DNA from: Bifidobacterium breve
Lineage (GTDB): Bacteria > Actinomycetota > Acidimicrobiia > Acidimicrobiales > Ilumatobacteraceae
DNA length: 15,474 nt
Reading direction: 5' to 3'
Assembly (NCBI GenBank): GCA_945869715.1
Contig: CAMBPP010000021.1
Location: forward strand, 1 to 15,474
The position numbers were made by a program, and so were the translations under genes. The notes beneath the pieces are model-generated. The model did no database searches and was not told the DNA's origin. It saw nothing but the letters and a program-made list of their open reading frames with translations. This document shows positions 1 through 6,213 of this stretch, in pieces (the stretch's first letter is position 1; every line of letters starts with the position of its first letter).

Positions 1-91
1 TGACCACCATTTCTCCGCGAGCAATTGCAGCAAGTACCTCAGGAATGGAAGCAAACCCATTGCGTTCGGGTTGTGATGCTGTGCTGTTCAT
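1..91 (-). CDS. ribBA: 3,4-dihydroxy-2-butanone-4-phosphate synthase, N-terminus (RibBA or RibB), cut by window edge
   Basis: Only the first 30 codons are present. The ATG at 91-89 overlaps the ribD stop as ATGA, the usual sign of translational coupling. After a variable start the peptide reads GFASIPEVLAAIARGEMVV, which matches the N-terminal motif of DHBP synthase (F-A-S/T-I-x-x-A/V-x-x-x-I-x-x-G-x-M/P-V-V). That enzyme makes the four-carbon precursor of riboflavin from ribulose 5-phosphate. In actinobacteria it is usually fused to GTP cyclohydrolase II (RibBA), but the fusion would lie outside the window, so a stand-alone RibB is possible. A place in the riboflavin operon next to ribD, behind the FMN riboswitch, fits. 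Confidence 0.8.
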   Translation of the reverse strand, partial: MNSTASQPERNGFASIPEVLAAIARGEMVV

Positions 92-1104
92 AATTTTTCC
101 TTTCGCACCTCAACAACGACTTCTATGTCGGTATCGAGTTGTTGAACTGATGAAATGGTGCCGCGCCACATGTTGGCAATATCGCCAACTGCGTCGCCGC
201 TGAATATTCCGGGAGCATTGTCGCCGCCGGCAATGGCCGGGGCAAAGTGAAATACGTATCTATTCACTAAGCCAGCGCGATGGAATGCGCCAGCTACGTG
301 ATGACCACCTTCGACAAGCAATTGCACTACATCTTCACTGCCAAGTTTGCGCAGTAGCGCGGTGAGATCTCCGCTGTATTCAGTGCATGGGTGCACTTTT
401 GCCTGTGGTGGTGCGCTACCAAGAACAATGCGTCGTGGTGAAGTTCCTTGCGCATCGCGAACAGTGAGTTCAGGGTCATCTGCACGAATAGTTCCTGCGC
501 CAACGACGACGGCATCACTTTCTGCACGTAATTCATGAACTCGTTGTCGAGCAGACGCACCAGTAATCCATTGGCTGGTGCCATTTGCTGCCGCAGTTTT
601 ACCATCGAGCGTGCTTGCCATTTTGAGAACTACAAATGGCATGCCAGTACTGCGGTGATGAATGTAGGGAAGAAGCTGTGAGTACACCTGCCCTGCAAGT
701 ACTCCAAGTTCCACTTCAATACCCGCAGCACGTAGAGCCTCGATGCCAGTGCCAGCAACTTTCGGGTCGGGGTCAACTATTCCCACAACAACACGTTGAA
801 CGCCTACGTCGATAATGGCTTGGGTACAGGGGCCAGTTCGACCAGTGTGTGAGCAGGGCTCAAGAGTGGTGTAGAGAGTGGATCCGCGAGCTAGTTCGCC
901 TGCACGACGTAACGCGTGAATTTCTGCATGTGGCCCACCCGGAGCCGAAGTGCAACCTTCATATGTGGAACCATCGGCGGCAACGACAACTGCACCCACC
1001 CATGGGTTAGGGCGCGATACCAGACGCGCCTGCAACGCCGTGCCAAGTGCACGGCGCATGAATTGTTCATCGCGCACGCTGGGCGTGCTCGCATTATTTG
1101 TCAT
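88..1104 (-). CDS. ribD: Bifunctional diaminohydroxyphosphoribosylaminopyrimidine deaminase / 5-amino-6-(5-phosphoribosylamino)uracil reductase
   Basis: Cytosolic enzyme for the second and third steps of the GTP branch of riboflavin synthesis. The deaminase domain covers about residues 12-145. It shows the zinc-site motif HAE (His59, Glu61) and PCSHTGRTGPC, with Cys84 and Cys93 as the other ligands. The NADPH-dependent reductase domain covers about 155-338 and includes KMASTLDGKTA, the TGASARQRVHELRAESDA stretch, VGAGTIRADDPELTVR and the late VEGG motif. At 338 residues it is at the short end for RibD, because the linker after RRIVLGS is trimmed; no key motif is lost. The ATG at 1104 places the family motif DEQFMRRAL at residues 12-20 and lies just after the riboswitch. 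The stop overlaps the ATG of ribBA. Confidence 0.96.
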   Translation of the reverse strand: MTNNASTPSVRDEQFMRRALGTALQARLVSRPNPWVGAVVVAADGSTYEGCTSAPGGPHAEIHALRRAGELARGSTLYTTLEPCSHTGRTGPCTQAIIDVGVQRVVVGIVDPDPKVAGTGIEALRAAGIEVELGVLAGQVYSQLLPYIHHRSTGMPFVVLKMASTLDGKTAAANGTSQWITGASARQRVHELRAESDAVVVGAGTIRADDPELTVRDAQGTSPRRIVLGSAPPQAKVHPCTEYSGDLTALLRKLGSEDVVQLLVEGGHHVAGAFHRAGLVNRYVFHFAPAIAGGDNAPGIFSGDAVGDIANMWRGTISSVQQLDTDIEVVVEVRKEKL

Positions 1105-1111
1105 GCCTCCA

Positions 1112-1234
1112 CCTTGCTCCCATCCGGACTATGACCGTCGGTATTGGAGTTTCACCAATTCGGCCCAATCACCGAAGTGAAAGGGTTCGCAGACTGTGAC
1201 TGCCGGTTGGGACTTGCACCCGTACCCCGCAAGG
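1112..1234 (-). promoter_or_regulatory. FMN riboswitch (RFN element) controlling ribD
   Basis: Read on the minus strand, the leader shows the conserved RFN blocks in order: a G-rich segment with GGGTGCAAGTCCC, AACCGGCAGT, then TTGGTGAAACTCCAA, ACCGACGGTCATAGTC and finally GATGGGAG at 1124-1117. The closing stem P1 is CCTTGC (1234-1229) with GCAAGG (1117-1112). A variable hairpin is capped by a UUCG tetraloop: TCAC (1180-1177), TTCG (1176-1173), GTGA (1172-1169). The aptamer ends 7 nt before the ribD ATG and no intrinsic terminator fits in between. Control is therefore most likely translational: the 3' strand of P1 contains the AAGG that would serve as Shine-Dalgarno. The aptamer call rests on the conserved blocks; the mechanism is inference. 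Confidence 0.96.
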
Positions 1235-1268
1235 AGTTGTTTGTAGTTGTATTCGTATTGCATTGCTT

Positions 1269-1297
1269 ACGTTATAGGCGATCGTGGGCTGTGGCAA
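1269..1297 (-). promoter_or_regulatory. Candidate promoter of the riboflavin operon
   Basis: On the minus strand TTGCCA (1297-1292) is followed after 17 nt by TAACGT (1274-1269), which fits the actinobacterial TANNNT -10 pattern. Transcription would start near 1262, about 28 nt before the first P1 base of the riboswitch. The -35 sits directly after the stop of the upstream gene (1306-1304), so the riboflavin operon appears to have its own promoter. The TTGCCA hexamer is the same as in the pcrA and flavodoxin promoter candidates. Confidence 0.5.
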
Positions 1298-1303
1298 CGT
1301 CGA

Positions 1304-1648
1304 CTAGTCGCGAGATGACCATTTTTGTTTGGGGTCTGAGACCTCAGTTGCCTTGCGCTTGTCTGCGCGAATGACATTGCGAAAGATGACGGTAAAAACG
1401 ATGACAAGGCCAATAATGATGAGCCCGAAAGTGGCGTACTGCAAACTTCCACCACGGTCACCAGCTTGGGTGGGGGCTTTTCCGCATCCAGGCTTTGGGT
1501 ACAGCCCAATACAGTCGCTGGGTTCGCGATCTATGTCGTAGGTGTAGAGAGGGTCGGTAATGGGCGTCTCTGAGCCGGCAAACACTGATGAGGGAAAAGC
1601 GACAGATGGCACTCCGCCATCGTCACACGGCAAGGGCACTGATGCCAA
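1304..1648 (-). CDS. Small single-pass membrane protein of unknown function
   Basis: I do not recognise a characterised family. As drawn, with a TTG start at 1648, it has 114 residues. The first ~70 are polar, Pro/Gly-rich and hold two cysteines in DCIGLYPKPGC. One strongly hydrophobic helix, about residues 70-89 (YATFGLIIIGLVIVFTVIF), is followed by a basic tail RNVIRADKRK. By the positive-inside rule the N-terminal part would be outside and the tail inside. The start is uncertain: GTG codons further in (at the V of VPSVAFP or VFAGSE) would shorten it and leave room for the divergent guaA promoter. No good ribosome binding site marks any of them. Coding is supported by a clear membrane segment, the topology signal and a tight fit between guaA and the ribD promoter. 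Confidence 0.6.
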   Translation of the reverse strand: MASVPLPCDDGGVPSVAFPSSVFAGSETPITDPLYTYDIDREPSDCIGLYPKPGCGKAPTQAGDRGGSLQYATFGLIIIGLVIVFTVIFRNVIRADKRKATEVSDPKQKWSSRD

Positions 1649-1656
1649 ACGGGAAC

Positions 1657-1662
1657 TATGGT
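1657..1662 (+). promoter_or_regulatory. Candidate -10 element of guaA (leaderless start)
   Basis: TATGGT fits TANNNT and ends 7 nt before the ATG at 1670, so transcription could begin at the start codon itself. No convincing -35 is seen 16-18 nt upstream and there is no Shine-Dalgarno sequence before 1670. Confidence 0.3.
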
Positions 1663-1669
1663 CATAGCG

Positions 1670-3217
1670 ATGTCTGATATATATGACACCGTTTTAGTGG
1701 TCGATTTTGGGGCTCAATACGCCCAACTCATTGCGCGCCGTGTGCGCGAGGCCCATGTGTACTCAGAAATAGTGCCGCACCGCATTACTGCAAGCGAAGT
1801 TCAGAGAAAAAATCCGCGGGCAATCATTTTGTCGGGTGGGCCCAAAAGTGTGCATGTTGAAGGTGCACCTGTGCTTGACCCTGCCATCTATGACCTCGGT
1901 ATTCCTATTTTCGGAATTTGTTACGGGCACCAACTGATTGCACAACAACTTGGTGGCGAAGTGTCGCGAGGTGGCCGAGGTGAATATGGTCGTGCACTGT
2001 TCACTCGCAATAACGAGACCTCAACGCTGTTGCATGATTTGCCATCTGAATATTCGGTGTGGATGAGCCATTTCGATTTTGTTGCGCGAATGCCAGACGG
2101 GTTTACTTCGTCGGCCTCTACTCCCGATGCACCTATTGCTGTAATGGAAAATGCGCAACGCAAAGTGTGGGCAGTGCAGTTCCACCCAGAAGTGGTGCAC
2201 TCTGAGTACGGACAAAAAATTCTTGAACGTTTCCTCATTGAGCTGGCTGGCTGCACTCCGAATTGGACAATGGATTCCATCATCGACACTCAGGTCGCAG
2301 CAATTCGTTCGCAAGTAGGAAATGCGCGTGCAATTTGTGGTTTATCTGGCGGTGTCGACTCATCTGTTGCTGCCGCACTTGTTCATAAAGCAATTGGTGC
2401 GCAGCTCACTTGCGTTTATGTCGATACTGGGCTCATGCGCAAAGGTGAAAGTGAACAAGTAGTCGAGATGTTCCAGCGCAATATGGGCATTGAACTCATT
2501 CATGTGAGTGCTGGTGAAAAGTTTTTCAACAAACTCACAGGCGTAGTTGAGCCAGAAGCAAAACGTAAAGCAATTGGTGAACTCTTCGTGCGTATTTTTG
2601 AAGAAAATACTGGTGGAGTGACCGACGCAGAATTTCTGGTGCAAGGAACCTTGTACCCCGATGTCATTGAAAGTGGTGGAAGTGATGGCACTGCATCGGT
2701 CATTAAAAGTCACCACAACGTAGGTGGCCTGCCAGAAGATATGACCTTGAAATTGGTGGAGCCACTGCGCACACTTTTCAAAGACGAAGTACGTAAATTG
2801 GGTAGTGAACTTGGTCTTCCCGATGAAATGGTCTGGCGTCAACCGTTCCCAGGTCCGGGGCTTGGCGTGCGCATTATTGGCGAGGTCACCCCTGATCGTG
2901 TGGCAACGCTGCAAGAAGCTGATGCCATCGTGCGCGAAGAAGTGCGTCTTGCTGGCCTTGAACGAGACATCTGGCAGGCCTTTGCTGTGCTTGCCGACAT
3001 TCGCTCGGTGGGCGTGATGGGTGACGAACGTACCTATGGGCACCCCATCATCATTCGTGCCGTTACCAGCGACGATGCCATGACGGCCGACTGGGCGCGT
3101 TTGCCCTATGACCTTTTAGAGAAAATGTCGAACCGCATTATTAATGAAGTGCCCGGTATCAACCGCGTGGTGTACGACGTGACCTCGAAGCCGCCGGGCA
3201 CAATTGAGTGGGAATAG
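1670..3217 (+). CDS. guaA: GMP synthase (glutamine-hydrolysing)
   Basis: Converts XMP to GMP using ATP and glutamine in purine synthesis. Numbered from the ATG at 1670 (515 aa), the class I amidotransferase domain spans about 1-200, with the nucleophile Cys84 in GICYGHQL and His172/Glu174 in VQFHPEV. The ATP-pyrophosphatase domain follows, with the P-loop SGGVDSS at about 226-232. The C-terminal dimerisation domain ends in the family hallmark KPPGTIEWE. Length is normal. An in-frame ATG at 1658 adds four residues (MVIA). I prefer 1670 because GuaA proteins usually begin only a few residues before YDTVLVVDFGAQYAQL. The gene is divergent from the small membrane protein and ends just before a hairpin, so it is probably monocistronic. 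Confidence 0.98.
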   Translation: MSDIYDTVLVVDFGAQYAQLIARRVREAHVYSEIVPHRITASEVQRKNPRAIILSGGPKSVHVEGAPVLDPAIYDLGIPIFGICYGHQLIAQQLGGEVSRGGRGEYGRALFTRNNETSTLLHDLPSEYSVWMSHFDFVARMPDGFTSSASTPDAPIAVMENAQRKVWAVQFHPEVVHSEYGQKILERFLIELAGCTPNWTMDSIIDTQVAAIRSQVGNARAICGLSGGVDSSVAAALVHKAIGAQLTCVYVDTGLMRKGESEQVVEMFQRNMGIELIHVSAGEKFFNKLTGVVEPEAKRKAIGELFVRIFEENTGGVTDAEFLVQGTLYPDVIESGGSDGTASVIKSHHNVGGLPEDMTLKLVEPLRTLFKDEVRKLGSELGLPDEMVWRQPFPGPGLGVRIIGEVTPDRVATLQEADAIVREEVRLAGLERDIWQAFAVLADIRSVGVMGDERTYGHPIIIRAVTSDDAMTADWARLPYDLLEKMSNRIINEVPGINRVVYDVTSKPPGTIEWE

Positions 3218-3231
3218 GGCAATTTTTCGTT

Positions 3232-3258
3232 ATTTTTAGCCTCATTCGGGCTAAAAAT
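3232..3258 (+). terminator. Hairpin after guaA, probable transcription terminator
   Basis: The perfect inverted repeat TTTTTAGCC (3233-3241) / GGCTAAAAA (3249-3257), extended by an A-T pair at 3232/3258, encloses a 7-nt loop. It lies 14 nt after the guaA stop. No U-run follows on the plus strand, so it is not a textbook intrinsic terminator. The T-rich arm and symmetric form leave open a role in mRNA 3'-end stability. Confidence 0.5.
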
Positions 3259-3316
3259 GAGAAATATCGACCCAATATAGCCCCTCGCCATGAGCCGCTC
3301 GTAGGCTCTGAGGGTC

Positions 3317-4387
3317 ATGTTCGTACGCCCCCGCGCCCGACTGATCGCCTTGGTGGTCTCTCTCAGCAGTTTTGCTGGGCCTACGTTGTGGGCCACTGCC
3401 CCTGCATCAGCTGCCTCGAACAATATCCAAAACCAGGTGAATGCCATCTTGAATGAACTCGACCAGCTCGAAGGGCAGATGGATGCCATTTCTGAAGATT
3501 ATGCAGCGGCTTTGTCTTTGCAAGATGACCTCGTCGTGGAAATTGAATCTTCAAAGGCAAGTGTTGCGCTGAAAGAAGCCCAGCTTGCCGGAATGCGCAA
3601 AGACCTCTTTGGTGTCGCCAAACAGGCATTTATGAGTGGTGGTCGCACGAACAGTTTGACCTCGCTCCTCACCGACACGGGTGGGCTCAATGCCATGGTG
3701 CAACGTGAGCATTATTTGTCGGTTGCGGTGAATGCTGGAGCGAACTCGAGCGACGAGCTGGACGCCCTTGTGGAAGATCTCAACTTGGAGCGCCAGAAGT
3801 TAGAGAAGAAAAAAACTGAAGCGGAAAAGCAAGCCCAGGTGGCAACAAGCCGTTTCAATGCGGCAGAAAACCTGGCGAATGCGTACCAGTCAAAGTTGGG
3901 TCGTGCTCAAGCCGACCTAGGGGAAGCATTGCAGGCAGAACGTAATCGCCGCGATGCAGTGGCACTAGAACAGTCGCGCGCCATTTCGGCGAAGTATCAG
4001 TCGCAAGCAATCAATATAAAAGTGAAGTCTCCTTCTTCACGCGCAGGCATTGCGGTTCAATCAGCGCTCGCACAAATTGGAACCCCTTATCAATTTGCTC
4101 GTAGTACGCCAGGTGTTGCATTCGATTGCTCGGGGCTCACCTTGTATGCATGGGGTCAAGCCGGAGTGAGCCTGCCGCATTATTCGCGCGCACAATTTCA
4201 ACGTGGTCCGAAGATTCCTATTTCTGCAGCTCAGCCAGGTGACCTCATTTTTAGCCGAACACCCATTGGGCACGTGAGTCTGTACATCGGAGGCGGCCGA
4301 ATGGTGCACGCTCCTCGTCGTGGAGATGTGGTGCGCATTGCTCCGGTCGACTGGGGTCGGGTTGTTGGAGTGACACGTCCGGGTTAA
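3317..4387 (+). CDS. Secreted coiled-coil NlpC/P60 peptidoglycan hydrolase (RipA-like)
   Basis: Predicted exported endopeptidase that cuts peptide stems of peptidoglycan, probably in cell separation. Residues 1-33 form a signal peptide: basic MFVRPRAR, a hydrophobic core LIALVVSLSSF, and a cleavage site near APASAAS. Residues ~36-225 are rich in Glu, Lys, Gln and Ala with heptad character, typical of the autoinhibitory coiled coil of RipA/CwlO-type enzymes. The NlpC/P60 domain covers ~244-356, with Cys271 (FDCSGL), His319 (GHVSLYIG) and His331 (VHAP) as the catalytic triad. Length (356 aa) is normal. A purine-rich GAGGG lies very close to the ATG. The gene stands alone between the guaA hairpin and the phosphotransferase. 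Confidence 0.93.
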   Translation: MFVRPRARLIALVVSLSSFAGPTLWATAPASAASNNIQNQVNAILNELDQLEGQMDAISEDYAAALSLQDDLVVEIESSKASVALKEAQLAGMRKDLFGVAKQAFMSGGRTNSLTSLLTDTGGLNAMVQREHYLSVAVNAGANSSDELDALVEDLNLERQKLEKKKTEAEKQAQVATSRFNAAENLANAYQSKLGRAQADLGEALQAERNRRDAVALEQSRAISAKYQSQAINIKVKSPSSRAGIAVQSALAQIGTPYQFARSTPGVAFDCSGLTLYAWGQAGVSLPHYSRAQFQRGPKIPISAAQPGDLIFSRTPIGHVSLYIGGGRMVHAPRRGDVVRIAPVDWGRVVGVTRPG

Positions 4388-4432
4388 GTCGTCGTGCTCT
4401 GCAGTAATCTGTAGTGATGCAAGGTGGCCATC

Positions 4433-5449
4433 ATGATTGAGATCAATCGAGTTTCGCAGTGGTTGGAAAGTCATATTGAAGGTCTGCGTGGCCCATTTGA
4501 ATTCAACATGATTACTGGCGGTCGCTCCAACATTACGTATCGCGTTGTAGATGCTGCGAGTACCCAGGTGGTTTTGCGTAGACCTCCTACGGGTCACGTA
4601 TTGGCCACAGCACACGATATGGCGCGCGAGTATCGCATCATTTCTGCCGTTGGCAAAACTCCAGTGCCAGTGCCAAAAACTCTTGGCGTGTGCACCGATT
4701 TAGAAGTCAATGGGTCACCGTTCTATGTTATGAGTTATGTGGAAGGCGAAGTGCTTGATTCGCAATTAAAAGCAAGTGTGATGACTCCTGAGTTGCGTCG
4801 CACAGCGAGTGAGAATCTCATCGACGTCATGGTTGCCTTGCACAACGTGAACATTGACGAGGTGGGTCTTGGTGACCTTGCCCGACGCGATGGGTATATC
4901 GAAAGGCAAATCAAACGTTGGAGTGCCCAGTGGGAAAACTCTAAGCAACGCGAGCTTCCTGAAATGGATGAGGTTGAACGGCTGTTGCGTGAGGGAATGC
5001 CTGTACAAATTCATGCAACAATCGCCCATGGCGATTACCGATTCGGTAACTGTCTCACCAATACTTCAACTGGTGAAATTAGAGCAGTTCTCGACTGGGA
5101 GTTATGTACTCTCGGCGACCCGCTTGCCGACATTGGCTATTTGGGTGTGTATTGGAGTGACCCAGGTGCTCTCGCTCGAAAGGAAAATGATCCTTCGGGC
5201 TTGGAAGGCTTTCCTACGTATAAAGAAATGGTGGCGATGTACGGGCAGAAGTCTGGTCGTGATGTGAGCAACATCGATTACTACGTTGCATTTTCTTCAT
5301 GGCGGCTCGCAGTCATCTCTGAAGGCGTATATGCACGGTATGTGCATGGAGCAATGGGGAAATCTGACTACGACCCAGCACCACTGCAACGGTCTGTTGA
5401 AATGATGGTGGAGTCGGCACTGCACGCACTGCAAGGAGGCAAAAAATGA
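4433..5449 (+). CDS. APH-family phosphotransferase, ACAD10/11 N-terminal-like
   Basis: The fold is that of aminoglycoside/choline kinases. It is the subfamily also found fused to acyl-CoA dehydrogenases ACAD10/11, where the kinase domain phosphorylates 4-hydroxyacyl-CoAs. Seen here (338 aa): a nucleotide-binding loop GGRSN (29-33), LRRPP (48-52), REY (65-67), the catalytic loop HGDYRFGN (199-206, base Asp201) and the metal-binding DWE (221-223) in DWELCTLGDP. The start at 4433 (ATG) has an AAGGTGG Shine-Dalgarno at 4421-4427; a GTG at 4424 in frame would bury it. The stop overlaps the next ATG as ATGA, so the two products are likely made together. The substrate is unknown; action on a hydroxyacyl-CoA is an inference from the family. 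An antibiotic-modifying role is unlikely given this motif set. Confidence 0.88.
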   Translation: MIEINRVSQWLESHIEGLRGPFEFNMITGGRSNITYRVVDAASTQVVLRRPPTGHVLATAHDMAREYRIISAVGKTPVPVPKTLGVCTDLEVNGSPFYVMSYVEGEVLDSQLKASVMTPELRRTASENLIDVMVALHNVNIDEVGLGDLARRDGYIERQIKRWSAQWENSKQRELPEMDEVERLLREGMPVQIHATIAHGDYRFGNCLTNTSTGEIRAVLDWELCTLGDPLADIGYLGVYWSDPGALARKENDPSGLEGFPTYKEMVAMYGQKSGRDVSNIDYYVAFSSWRLAVISEGVYARYVHGAMGKSDYDPAPLQRSVEMMVESALHALQGGKK

Positions 5450-6213
5450 ATAACGAAAATACACAGGAACTAGCCGGCTGGGAGCGCAGCTCATTTTCTT
5501 CTGCAAATATTACTCATGCGACCTACCGCAAAGGCAGTGGCCCGGGCGTCGTGGTTGTACATGAAATTCCCGGCATTACGCCCGCTGTTTTACGTTTCGC
5601 CGAGGAAGTAGTGCAAGCAGGTTTCACAGTGGTCATGCCGTTGCTTGTTGGTGAAGCAGGTAGAGAGGTGAGTGGCAAATACATAGCGTCATCAATGTCA
5701 AAAATTTGTGTGTCACGAGAGTTCACCACACTTGCTGTTCAGCAGACGTCACCAGTGATTTCATGGCTCCGTGCACTAGCGCGGCAACTTCACGAAGATG
5801 TTGGCGGTCCTGGTGTAGGGGCTATTGGCATGTGCTTCAGCGGTGGTTTCGCATTGGGAATGATGCTCGATGAGCGAATGATTGCACCTGTCCTTTCTCA
5901 GCCGTCACTTCCGTTTGCTATCGGTAAAAAGAAATCGAGTGATCTCAACTTGTCTGCAGATGATGCGGTGGTCATTGCCAATCGCGCAGCAGCAGGATGT
6001 GAAGTGTTGGGCTTGAAGTTCAGCGACGACAAGCTGGTGGGCGACAGGTTCTCTGCGCTTCGCACACTGCTTGGCAGTGCATTCATTGGCATTGAGTTTC
6101 CCTCAGCGTCAAAGAAAGATCATTCTGTTCTCACAGAGCAGCGTGTAGACGAAGGTGTCGAACGCGTCGTTGCGTTTTTACAAGAAAAACTTCTTACGCC
6201 AGCCCAGCAATAG
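5446..6213 (+). CDS. Dienelactone hydrolase family protein (alpha/beta hydrolase)
   Basis: A cytosolic alpha/beta hydrolase of 255 aa. It has the actinobacterial DLH elbow GMCFSGGFAL with probable nucleophile Cys130, Glu40 in VVHEIPG (the equivalent of the nucleophile-activating Glu of DLH), an acidic residue at Asp194 or Asp195 (FSDDKL) and His226 (KDHSVLT). The N-terminal strand GPGVVVVHEIPG is also typical. The ATG overlaps the stop of the phosphotransferase gene, which suggests a shared pathway. Its 3' end overlaps the convergent acyl-CoA synthetase by 20 bp. Many members of this branch are not true dienelactone hydrolases, so the substrate is open. Confidence 0.9.
   Translation: MNNENTQELAGWERSSFSSANITHATYRKGSGPGVVVVHEIPGITPAVLRFAEEVVQAGFTVVMPLLVGEAGREVSGKYIASSMSKICVSREFTTLAVQQTSPVISWLRALARQLHEDVGGPGVGAIGMCFSGGFALGMMLDERMIAPVLSQPSLPFAIGKKKSSDLNLSADDAVVIANRAAAGCEVLGLKFSDDKLVGDRFSALRTLLGSAFIGIEFPSASKKDHSVLTEQRVDEGVERVVAFLQEKLLTPAQQ

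Noticed and set aside
2360..3043. Long open frame antisense to guaA (227 codons)
   Set aside because: It runs through the most conserved part of guaA on the other strand, has no recognisable motif and a His/Phe/Thr-rich composition typical of a mirror of coding sequence.
3292..3308. Hairpin GAGCC/GGCTC before the NlpC/P60 gene
   Set aside because: Only five base pairs, no T-run and no known motif; probably chance.
4424..4432. GTG start at 4424 for the phosphotransferase
   Set aside because: It would lie inside the AAGGTGG Shine-Dalgarno that suits the ATG at 4433.
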